Position numbers and translations under genes: made by a program. 64,000 bases of DNA. Origin: JABMOV01 sp964344305. GTDB lineage: Bacteria; Fidelibacterota; Marinisomatia; Marinisomatales; JABMOV01. Within the stretch, counting starts at the first letter, position 1; each line of letters starts with the position of its first letter. The DNA lies in contig CAYFMT010000009.1 of NCBI GenBank assembly GCA_964344305.1, positions 20,550-84,549 on the forward strand, given 5' to 3'. The notes under the pieces are model-generated. The model made no database searches and had not been told where the DNA came from. It worked only from the letters and a program-made list of their open reading frames with translations. Shown piece after piece: positions 42,134 to 49,229 of this stretch.

Positions 42134-43369
42134 GTGATCCGTTTTCTGATTCTCATTATTATCATCGCTCTGTCTGGGTGTGACCAGAAGAATGAAAATG
42201 CCAACGATATATCCACATTGATCCTTATTTCAATGGATGGGTTCCGTTGGGATTATGTTGATCGAACAGATACACCACATTTTGATTATCTCATAGAAAA
42301 CGGGGTAAAGGCTGAAGCACTTATTCCTGTATACCCTACATATACATTTCCCAATCACTTATCAATTGTAACAGGTCAATACCCTGAAAATCATGGAATT
42401 ATTTCCAACACGATGTGGGATACTGTTTATAATGAATGGTATTACATTGGAGAAGGTTCAGACCCGGTACAGGATGGCAAGTGGTATGAAGCTGAACCCA
42501 TCTGGAATACAGTTGAAAAACACGGGAAGAAATCAGCCATTTATCATTGGCCAGGAAGTGAAGCAGAGATCTTGGGTAGTAGACCTTCAACATATTTTGT
42601 CTATGAGAATTCATCAACCAATACCATGAAAACGGAACAGGTTCTCTCCTGGCTTGATCAATCGGAACCTGAACGTCCATCTTTCATTGCCACGTACTTC
42701 AATGATGCGAACTATTACGGTCATCGATCAGATGTGGAAAGCTCATCCATGGATACAGTCATCCAGGGACTGGATGATGATCTGGGGTTGCTTTTATCGG
42801 GGCTGGATGAGTTGAATATTCTTGATAAAGTACATATCATGATAGTGTCTGATCACGGTATGGTCAATTATCATGAAGACAAAGTTATATTTCTGGATGA
42901 CCATATCAATTTCAACTGGTTGTACAGATACCATCTTGGACCGGCACCCATGTTTTTCCCCTACCCAGACTATATGGACTCTGTCTATCTTTCTCTAAAG
43001 GATGCTCACCCAAACCTGGCTATTTACGAGAAAGAGGAAATACCCGAAGACCTGCACTATAGCAACCATAGGAGAATCTATCCCATAGTAGGCATTCTTG
43101 ATGAAGGATGGTTGCTCACCACCCATCCGTATTTTGAAGAGGACGGCTTTGGAGGGGATTATATTGCATCCCATGGATATCATCCCCAATATGATAGTAT
43201 GCAAGGAATATGTATTGCCTTTGGTCCTGCATTTAAAAAGGGTGTTTCTGTACCAAAAATTGAAAACATTCATTTGGTTGAATTGATGGCAAAAGTGTTG
43301 GATGTTGATCCTGTAGAGAATAATGGATCTTTGAATGAATCATCAGATTGGTTTAAAGATATTTGGTAG
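42134..43369 (+). CDS. ENPP-like phosphodiesterase/alkaline phosphatase superfamily lipoprotein
   Basis: The 411-residue protein starts with GTG after GAGG, giving the lipoprotein signal RFLILIIIIALSGC (Cys about 16). The nucleotide pyrophosphatase/phosphodiesterase features are LILISMDGFRWDY (first metal Asp), YPTYTFPNHLSIVTGQYPENHGI (catalytic Thr in TFPNH), FNDANYYGHRS, IVSDHGM (metal D-H) and ASHGYHPQYDSMQGICIAFGP (metal His). It should sit on the outside of a membrane and cleave phosphodiester bonds of nucleotides or lipids. It follows the GIY-YIG remnant by 35 bases; no partner gene is evident. Confidence 0.92.
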   Translation: MIRFLILIIIIALSGCDQKNENANDISTLILISMDGFRWDYVDRTDTPHFDYLIENGVKAEALIPVYPTYTFPNHLSIVTGQYPENHGIISNTMWDTVYNEWYYIGEGSDPVQDGKWYEAEPIWNTVEKHGKKSAIYHWPGSEAEILGSRPSTYFVYENSSTNTMKTEQVLSWLDQSEPERPSFIATYFNDANYYGHRSDVESSSMDTVIQGLDDDLGLLLSGLDELNILDKVHIMIVSDHGMVNYHEDKVIFLDDHINFNWLYRYHLGPAPMFFPYPDYMDSVYLSLKDAHPNLAIYEKEEIPEDLHYSNHRRIYPIVGILDEGWLLTTHPYFEEDGFGGDYIASHGYHPQYDSMQGICIAFGPAFKKGVSVPKIENIHLVELMAKVLDVDPVENNGSLNESSDWFKDIW

Positions 43370-43502
43370 AAATATTTTGATTCAATCAATATTCCTGTTT
43401 AACACATTTTGATGCCAGGTTGAAACTATTTGATCAGTTTCTGTATATTAATCACAAGACTACGATATAAAGATTGATTACTTTCAAAAATTGGAGTGTA
43501 CA

Positions 43503-44714
43503 ATGAAAAAACTACTGCTCATTTCCATATTGATTTCTACCATTTACTGTCAATCACCTGCAGGAGCCATATTTGTTCTAATTTCACCATCACCGGGTTT
43601 GAATGGTATGGCAGGGATTGGTGCCTGCTTGCCATCCAGTGATGCCTTCGCTTCTTTCTACAATCCAGCCAATGGAATTGATGTGGGTAAGGGACTGTTC
43701 TACTCAGAGGCTGAAATGTCAACAAACTGGCTTCCCAATCTGGCAGATGATATTGTCCAGACGTACGAAGTAAAAAACCTGGGATTAATTCCTGAATCTT
43801 CCCCATTTCAAGTTACGATTTCTCAGCACAAGTACATCCTTGATCTGGGTAAGCAGTATCGAACAAATGTTAATGGTCTGATAATGGATTCATCTGAAAT
43901 AGTTTATTCAATGTCCGGTCATGCCATGGGGATACGGCATGAAAACACATTTCGAGGAATTCCCTACACCATTTCAATGGGGTTAACAGATAAGCAGGTT
44001 ACACAGGAATTTTTGGGGTCAAAATCAACCGATAAATTGATGGACTATGGGTTTTTGCTCGCATCCCCAATAAACATACAAGTGCCAATTGAAAACCTGA
44101 AGTCATTGTCTCTTTCGTTTAACCCGGGTTTTGGATACAGTGTTTCCAATGTGGGGGATAGCATCACCGTAAATGAATATAGCTCACCAACGCCAAAAAC
44201 AGTACGTACGGGGCTATCTGGAGACATGTCAGTATTCTATCGAAATGAATGGGAGCTACTTCGATGGAAATTGGGTAGAATGGCATCAGATATAATGGTG
44301 AATGAGGACAAACTGGCTGAAGGTAAAATTGAATATCAGAAAGGGTTTGGTGACATAAATTTCCTTAGAAATGTCGTGCAGAGTAAATCAGATTCTGGTA
44401 TTACAATCTATAGGGGGAATGAATGGACGGTTTTTGGAGCCTTCACACTTCGAACCGGTTTCGAAAAGAATATAAGTGGTAGAATCATAATGGATACACA
44501 CGGGTATGGCTACAGACTCTCAGGATTATTTTATATTCTACACTGGGCTACCAGACAAAAGATATACGATATACTGTTAAACCATATTGACTTCCGGTAT
44601 GATTATTCAATCTATAAAACTGATCCCGGGCATCCACTGGAGGATACGGAATTTGAAGCCTGGACACTTACGGTAAATAACATTGATAAACTAATTCTTA
44701 AATTGTTTGATTAA
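43503..44714 (+). CDS. PorV/UPF0164-like outer-membrane barrel protein
   Basis: The ATG at 43503, eight bases after GGAG, gives a signal peptide (KKLLLISILISTIYCQSPAG). The N-terminal mature segment FVLISPSPGLNGMAGIGACLPSSDAFASFYNPANG matches the 'S.GAR.AGMG.AG.A..DD..A.Y.NPAGL' pattern of PorV/UPF0164-type FadL-like barrels. PorV is the outer-membrane shuttle of type IX secretion and pairs with YPNPFN sorting domains such as those at 21795 and 23609. The rest of the protein (about 403 residues in all) is beta-rich but divergent, and no other Por gene is in the window. Confidence in PorV itself is moderate. Confidence 0.6.
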   Translation: MKKLLLISILISTIYCQSPAGAIFVLISPSPGLNGMAGIGACLPSSDAFASFYNPANGIDVGKGLFYSEAEMSTNWLPNLADDIVQTYEVKNLGLIPESSPFQVTISQHKYILDLGKQYRTNVNGLIMDSSEIVYSMSGHAMGIRHENTFRGIPYTISMGLTDKQVTQEFLGSKSTDKLMDYGFLLASPINIQVPIENLKSLSLSFNPGFGYSVSNVGDSITVNEYSSPTPKTVRTGLSGDMSVFYRNEWELLRWKLGRMASDIMVNEDKLAEGKIEYQKGFGDINFLRNVVQSKSDSGITIYRGNEWTVFGAFTLRTGFEKNISGRIIMDTHGYGYRLSGLFYILHWATRQKIYDILLNHIDFRYDYSIYKTDPGHPLEDTEFEAWTLTVNNIDKLILKLFD

Positions 44715-44725
44715 CCAGAATATGG

Positions 44726-44731
44726 TATGAT
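44726..44731 (+). promoter_or_regulatory. TATGAT -10-like box close to an ATG
   Basis: TATGAT lies 8 bases before the ATG at 44740 with no Shine-Dalgarno, the same layout as at 1007 and 14129. It is a candidate leaderless promoter. Confidence 0.25.
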
Positions 44732-44739
44732 CGGGACAT

Positions 44740-45726
44740 ATGACAAATAAACTAAACTGGGGAATCATCGGTCCCGGACGTATAGCCACAAAGTTCGCTG
44801 AAGACCTTCGTCTTTCCTCCAATTCTGCTTTATATGGAGTGGCATCTAGGAATGGTCAAAGAGCTAAACAATTCTGTAAAGAGCATCATGGGTTTAAAGG
44901 CTATGATTCATATGAAGATCTCATACAGGATCCCAACCTGGATGTCATCTATATTGCCACCCCACATTCTTTCCATTATGAACAGACCGTGCAATGTCTG
45001 AAGTCCGGGAAGGCGGTACTGTGTGAAAAACCGCTGGGGATTGACCTCAATGAAGTAAACGCACTTATGGATGAATCCAGGAAACAGAATACATTTCTTA
45101 TGGAAGCCATGTGGACCCGATTCATCCCTGCAACAGAAAAACTCATTGAAGTAATTCACAATAATAGCATTGGAAAAATTCAAACTGTTTATGCCGATTT
45201 TGGGTTTAAAGGGGATTTAAATCCAGACCTGCGATTGGCCAATAAATCCCTGGGAGGTGGATCCCTGCTGGACATAGGTATTTACCCGGTCTATCTTAGT
45301 CTGCTAACTCTCGGAACACCTGAATCCATCAAAGCATCAGCTACATTTACCGGCACTCATGTGGATAGTGACTGTAACATGGAATTCATGTACAAGAATG
45401 GAGCTCACGCCTTTTTGAAATCCTCGTTCCTGCAAAATACTCCGACAGAGGCACGGATAATTGGTGAAAATGGAGAAATCAAGTTGCACTCACCATTTCA
45501 CCACACAACATCCATGACTATAACGACCGATATGGGAAAAGAAACCATTCAGTTACCCTATGATCACCACGGATACTTGTTTGAGATTCTAGAAGTGGAA
45601 TCCTGCATGAAAAATGGTTTGATCGAGAGCACAAAACATTCCCATGAGATGAGTCGATCCCTTAGCTATCTTCTGGAACAGGTGAAAAAAGAGATTGGCC
45701 TCACATATGTTAGTAGGATGAAATAG
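44740..45726 (+). CDS. Gfo/Idh/MocA family oxidoreductase
   Basis: The 328-residue NAD(P)-dependent enzyme has the nucleotide-binding WGIIGPGRIATKFAEDL (GxGxxA type), then DPNLDVIYIATPHSFHYEQTVQCL, the catalytic GKAVLCEKPLGIDLNE (E-K-P) and LLDIGIYPVYLSLLTLG (D-x-G-x-Y/H-x). These place it near trans-dihydrobenzenediol/D-xylose dehydrogenase-like members. The substrate is probably a sugar or cyclic polyol. It has no apparent operon partner. Confidence 0.9.
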   Translation: MTNKLNWGIIGPGRIATKFAEDLRLSSNSALYGVASRNGQRAKQFCKEHHGFKGYDSYEDLIQDPNLDVIYIATPHSFHYEQTVQCLKSGKAVLCEKPLGIDLNEVNALMDESRKQNTFLMEAMWTRFIPATEKLIEVIHNNSIGKIQTVYADFGFKGDLNPDLRLANKSLGGGSLLDIGIYPVYLSLLTLGTPESIKASATFTGTHVDSDCNMEFMYKNGAHAFLKSSFLQNTPTEARIIGENGEIKLHSPFHHTTSMTITTDMGKETIQLPYDHHGYLFEILEVESCMKNGLIESTKHSHEMSRSLSYLLEQVKKEIGLTYVSRMK

Positions 45727-45817
45727 ATGATATTTGATATTATTATCCATTCTTCAATACCAGCAATGCTGATTCAAATGAACCAAAAAACAGATGACCG
45801 AATAAGGAATAAGATTG

Positions 45818-46192
45818 ATGATGAATGATAGGAAAGATACCGTAAGGGATTATAAAGAGCGAACCAAACCGGCTGGAGTGTTCCAGATACGGAATCTTCG
45901 GACGGGAAAACGGTTATTATGCAGCAGTACGAACCTTGAAGGACCACTAAACCGCATGAAATTCATGCTCACAACTGGAAGCCATAAGAATAAAGCCCTG
46001 CAAGGAGATTGGAACGCATTGGGACCAGAACATTTCACGTTTGAAATTCTGGAAGAACTGGATCAGGAAAAAATAGAGGATTCCGTTCAGTTAAACCGCG
46101 CATTGAAAATACTAGAAGAAAAATGGATGAAGGGTATGGACACAAACAAAAATGAATACTACAATGTGGGAACCAATATTCGACTTACGTGA
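45818..46192 (+). CDS. GIY-YIG nuclease family protein (second, distinct type)
   Basis: The 124-residue protein is of a different GIY-YIG subfamily from the 80-residue gene at 41624. KPAGVFQIRNLRTGKRLLCSSTNLEGPLNRMKFML has the GIY-like (GVF) and YIG-like (LLCSS) strands. SHKNKALQGDWNALGPEHFTFEILEEL matches the characteristic 'SH.N..LQ.DWN..G...F.FE.LE' block of the longer group. The usual YIG is changed to LCS. A start at the ATG at 45818 or 45821 follows AAGGA; a TTG one codon earlier is possible. It stands alone before the Ni-SOD gene. A nuclease role is inferred from the family only. Confidence 0.75.
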   Translation: MMNDRKDTVRDYKERTKPAGVFQIRNLRTGKRLLCSSTNLEGPLNRMKFMLTTGSHKNKALQGDWNALGPEHFTFEILEELDQEKIEDSVQLNRALKILEEKWMKGMDTNKNEYYNVGTNIRLT

Positions 46193-46241
46193 TTTCAAGA
46201 ATTCACATTAATAATTTTTTAATAGACAAGGAGATTTCATC

Positions 46242-46691
46242 GTGAAACGAGTTTTATACGGGCTGATCTTTCTTTTCCTGATATTCGGAAATTCATCAAC
46301 GACCTATGGTCATTGTCAGGTCCCCTGTGGGATCTATGATGACTACATGCGGGTTAAATCAATGTTGGAAGACGCAAGCACAGTAAGGAAAGCCATGAAT
46401 AAGATCGTTGAATTGTCAGGAAAGAATGATGCCCTGTCAAAGAACCAAATGGTGCGGTGGGTCATGAATAAAGAGCAACATGCTCAAAATATAATAGATA
46501 CTGTAAGCGACTATTTCCTAACACAACGAGTTAAATCTGATCAGTCAGATTATTTGGATCGATTGGCAAAACACCATTCAGTCATTACATCTGCAATGAA
46601 GGTAAAGCAGAATGTGGACTTGAAATATGTGGTAATGCTTGAGGAAAGTATCGGGGAATTGCTGGAATTCTACCCTAAACACACACATTAA
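46242..46691 (+). CDS. sodN: Exported nickel superoxide dismutase
   Basis: The 149-residue protein contains the Ni-hook HCQVPCGIYDD beginning at His24, matching H-C-x-x-P-C-G-x-Y in which His1, Cys2 and Cys6 bind nickel after the N-terminus is exposed. The 23 residues before it form a clean signal peptide (KRVLYGLIFLFLIFG NSSTTYG), so cleavage by signal peptidase directly before His24 would create the hook. The body (MLEDASTVRKAMNKI..., NKEQHAQ, LAKHHSVITSAMKVKQ) is the four-helix Ni-SOD fold. A GTG start follows AAGGAG. No sodX-like maturation protease is adjacent, which fits signal-peptide maturation. The enzyme should act in the periplasm. Confidence 0.92.
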   Translation: MKRVLYGLIFLFLIFGNSSTTYGHCQVPCGIYDDYMRVKSMLEDASTVRKAMNKIVELSGKNDALSKNQMVRWVMNKEQHAQNIIDTVSDYFLTQRVKSDQSDYLDRLAKHHSVITSAMKVKQNVDLKYVVMLEESIGELLEFYPKHTH

Positions 46692-46703
46692 AACTCCTCC
46701 AGA

Positions 46704-47819
46704 ATGAAACACACGCAAATTCAAAAATCCCCCTTGAAGGTTGCAGGTCTTATGACAGGCACCTCAATGGATGGAATGGATATTTGCATTGCAGACATTT
46801 CATTCAAAAAAACATCTGTTTCTTTCTCCATTTTGTATTATGAGACCATATCATATCCTGATGCAATTAAACATGAGGTATCGTCTGCGCTGTACGGAAC
46901 CACAGGTGATATCTCACGATTACATTACGATCTTGGCAGATGGATGGCTGATGTGTTGGAAGAAAATGTGCCACCCGGATTATCATTTGACTTAATTGGA
47001 TGTCACGGTCAAACCATATTTCATGAGCACAATAAAAACACGCTTCAGGTTGGAGAACCATCTTTTCTTGCAGAACGATTTGGTGTCCCAGTTATTTCTG
47101 ATTTCCGTGCCAGGGATATCTCGGTCGGAGGGTGCGGTGCTCCCTTAATTCCCATCATTGATAAATGGTTGCTGCAATCGCCAGAGGAGTTCCGGATCGT
47201 CCTGAATATTGGCGGAGTTAGCAATGTGACCATTCTACCGTTAAATATAAAAGATCCTGTCACTGGCTTTGATACGGGTCCGGGAATGTCCCTGCTGGAT
47301 GAAGAATACGGTCGACACTTTCCCTGTGGATATGACCAGGAAGGGCAACTGGCTCTGAAAGGACATGTTCATGAAAACCTGGTTCAAAAATGGGTAAAGG
47401 ATTCATTCATTCAAAAATCAGGTCCAAAATCTGCCGGTCGTCATGACTATGGACTAACATGGTTGAAAGAGCACGATGTGGATCTTCAACACATGGTCAT
47501 TGAGGATAAACTGGCCACCCTTACTGCCTTTACTGCAGAAGCTATCGCCACTGGATGTTCAAACTATTTAAATGAAGAAAATGGGACCATTATTGTCAGC
47601 GGTGGAGGAATCCATCACAATCGGCTAATGAACGAGCTGGATATGCGGTTGCATCCATTTTCCGTGAAAACATCAGACGAATATGGTATTCCACCTGACA
47701 GCAAAGAAGCCCTTGGGTTTGCAATTCTTGCTGCAGCCCATGTGAAGGGGATCCCAGGAAATATCCCGGAAGTGACCGGCGCATCAAAACCGGTAATCCT
47801 TGGTAAGGTTACCATTTGA
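46704..47819 (+). CDS. anmK: Anhydro-N-acetylmuramic acid kinase
   Basis: The 371-residue protein shows VAGLMTGTSMDGMDICIADI (phosphate-binding start), LIGCHGQTIFHE, GVPVISDFRARDISVGGCGAPLIP, LNIGGVSNVT and DTGPGMSLLDEE, all AnmK signature blocks, plus IIVSGGGIHHNRLM near the C-terminus. It phosphorylates and opens 1,6-anhydroMurNAc during peptidoglycan recycling, which supports a cell with normal peptidoglycan. It starts 12 bases after sodN and may be co-transcribed, with no obvious functional link. Confidence 0.95.
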   Translation: MKHTQIQKSPLKVAGLMTGTSMDGMDICIADISFKKTSVSFSILYYETISYPDAIKHEVSSALYGTTGDISRLHYDLGRWMADVLEENVPPGLSFDLIGCHGQTIFHEHNKNTLQVGEPSFLAERFGVPVISDFRARDISVGGCGAPLIPIIDKWLLQSPEEFRIVLNIGGVSNVTILPLNIKDPVTGFDTGPGMSLLDEEYGRHFPCGYDQEGQLALKGHVHENLVQKWVKDSFIQKSGPKSAGRHDYGLTWLKEHDVDLQHMVIEDKLATLTAFTAEAIATGCSNYLNEENGTIIVSGGGIHHNRLMNELDMRLHPFSVKTSDEYGIPPDSKEALGFAILAAAHVKGIPGNIPEVTGASKPVILGKVTI

Positions 47820-47830
47820 CAATTACCATT

Positions 47831-48322
47831 TTATAGAAGTTTGTAACCTAAAAGGATATCCAGGTCGGTTTTCCCCATGGAGAATATCTCTTTTCCGGTA
47901 AAACTGAATCCATGCCGTAAGTACCAATTCAGGGCTTTGGTATTTCTTTCCATCACACCAACACTCAATACTTTGTAGCTCTGTTTAATTGCCTGTGATT
48001 CAGAAGAATCGAGGAATTGTGTACCAATACCCTTACCGTGATGAGATTTTCGAATATACAGTGATTGAATATGAAAGCCATGATTCAACTCCCCATGAAG
48101 AGTGTATCCAATACTTTTTCCTCGAGATTTGGCTATATACCCACCTGTGATTTGTGTTTTAAAGGAGGAAAAAGTCTTTGTATACAGTTGTTTATGATAG
48201 TGAAGGATATCTTTTGCAGGGATAAAATCAATGTAAGATTCCAGCCAGAGGTCTAGTGCTAGAGGTCTAATGATATCCCAATCAGATTCCGTCATTTTCA
48301 GTATGGATATGGATTGAACCAT
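47831..48322 (-). CDS. GNAT family N-acetyltransferase
   Basis: The 163-residue single GNAT domain contains IQSLYIRKSHHGKGIGTQFLDSSE (about 92-115) with the acetyl-CoA loop H-H-G-K-G-I-G. The C-terminal VMERNTKALNWYLRHGFSFTGKE is the usual end. The N-terminal LALDLWLESYIDFIPAKDILHYHKQLY suggests the YhbS/RimI-like general group. The substrate is unknown. It is convergent with anmK (stops 11 bases apart) and divergent from arfB. Confidence 0.87.
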   Translation of the reverse strand: MVQSISILKMTESDWDIIRPLALDLWLESYIDFIPAKDILHYHKQLYTKTFSSFKTQITGGYIAKSRGKSIGYTLHGELNHGFHIQSLYIRKSHHGKGIGTQFLDSSESQAIKQSYKVLSVGVMERNTKALNWYLRHGFSFTGKEIFSMGKTDLDILLGYKLL

Positions 48323-48386
48323 GGTTGAAAATAGTGGTATCCCTCAACTCGTGGTAGATAAAGTCAATCCGATTATAACTTTCACC

Positions 48387-48815
48387 ATGGTCAACACAGA
48401 TAAATCAATCTCAATCCCCGAGTCGGAATTGGAGTTTTCTGCTATCCGGTCCAGCGGTCCAGGTGGCCAGCATGTAAATAAAGTGTCAACAGCAATTCAA
48501 CTTAGGTTTGATATCCAGGCATCATCCCTGCCGGACTGGCTAAAAACAAGACTTATAAAATTGAACGACAGTCGAATTACAATTGATGGGGTGGTCATAA
48601 TAAAATCTCAGGATCATCGGAGCCAAAAAAAGAACAGGGATGAAGCAGTCAACAGATTGAATACACTTATCCAGAAGGCATCTAAGCGACCACGCAAACG
48701 TATCCCCACTATACCTACAAAAACATCTGTTAAACGACGACTGGACAGGAAAACCCGCCATGGAGTAAAAAAAGGATTGAGAAAGAAAATTTCCAGCAAG
48801 GATGTGGACCATTAA
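48387..48815 (+). CDS. arfB: Peptidyl-tRNA hydrolase ArfB (YaeJ), stalled-ribosome rescue
   Basis: With the ATG at 48387 the protein has 142 residues, the ArfB length. IPESELEFSAIRSSGPGGQHVNKVSTAIQLRFD carries GGQ at 26-28, and the domain lacks the codon-recognition part of true release factors. The C-terminal tail is strongly basic (KRPRKRIPTIPTKTSVKRRLDRKTRHGVKKGLRKK), which in ArfB enters the empty mRNA channel. An upstream in-frame ATG at 48321 overlaps the divergent GNAT start and would add 22 atypical residues. It frees ribosomes stalled on broken mRNA. Confidence 0.93.
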   Translation: MVNTDKSISIPESELEFSAIRSSGPGGQHVNKVSTAIQLRFDIQASSLPDWLKTRLIKLNDSRITIDGVVIIKSQDHRSQKKNRDEAVNRLNTLIQKASKRPRKRIPTIPTKTSVKRRLDRKTRHGVKKGLRKKISSKDVDH

Positions 48816-48859
48816 AGGCTTTGCTTACTCCATTTTCAGTAGGCAATTTCCCCGATTCT

Positions 48860-49162
48860 ATGGCTAAGGAATATCACACGTATCTCTGGCAGGAAGTCAA
48901 GGGTGAACATATTTACAGGATCCAATCAGATGATCCGGTCATTGTTCGTAACCTGAAAAAGCAGCAGCATTCAAAATTGATTGGGCATGGGTTGAACCAG
49001 TATCAATCTACATTCAGCATAGAATGCGATAGTGTTAGATCAGCCAGAGAGATGATACAGAAATTCGCAGGGAAAAATGCGGTGGTGGAACATGGATCAG
49101 AAGAAACTCATTATGTTACCTACAGGCACCACAGCAGAAATCGGCAATTGGAATTGTTATAG
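48860..49162 (+). CDS. Small protein of unknown function
   Basis: If started at the ATG at 48860 it encodes 100 residues; a TTG at 48821 would add 13. It begins KEYHTYLWQEVKGEHIYRIQSDDPVIVRNLKKQQHSK and contains SIECDSVRSAREMIQKFAG. The pattern of strands and one helix suggests a compact alpha/beta protein; there is no signal peptide or known motif. It lies 44 bases after arfB and may share its transcript. A function cannot be given. Confidence 0.55.
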   Translation: MAKEYHTYLWQEVKGEHIYRIQSDDPVIVRNLKKQQHSKLIGHGLNQYQSTFSIECDSVRSAREMIQKFAGKNAVVEHGSEETHYVTYRHHSRNRQLELL

Positions 49163-49229
49163 CAGCTTTAACCAACCCCATATTTCTGCATCTAATCAAG
49201 GCTGAACACATCCCATAACAGGCAACTAT

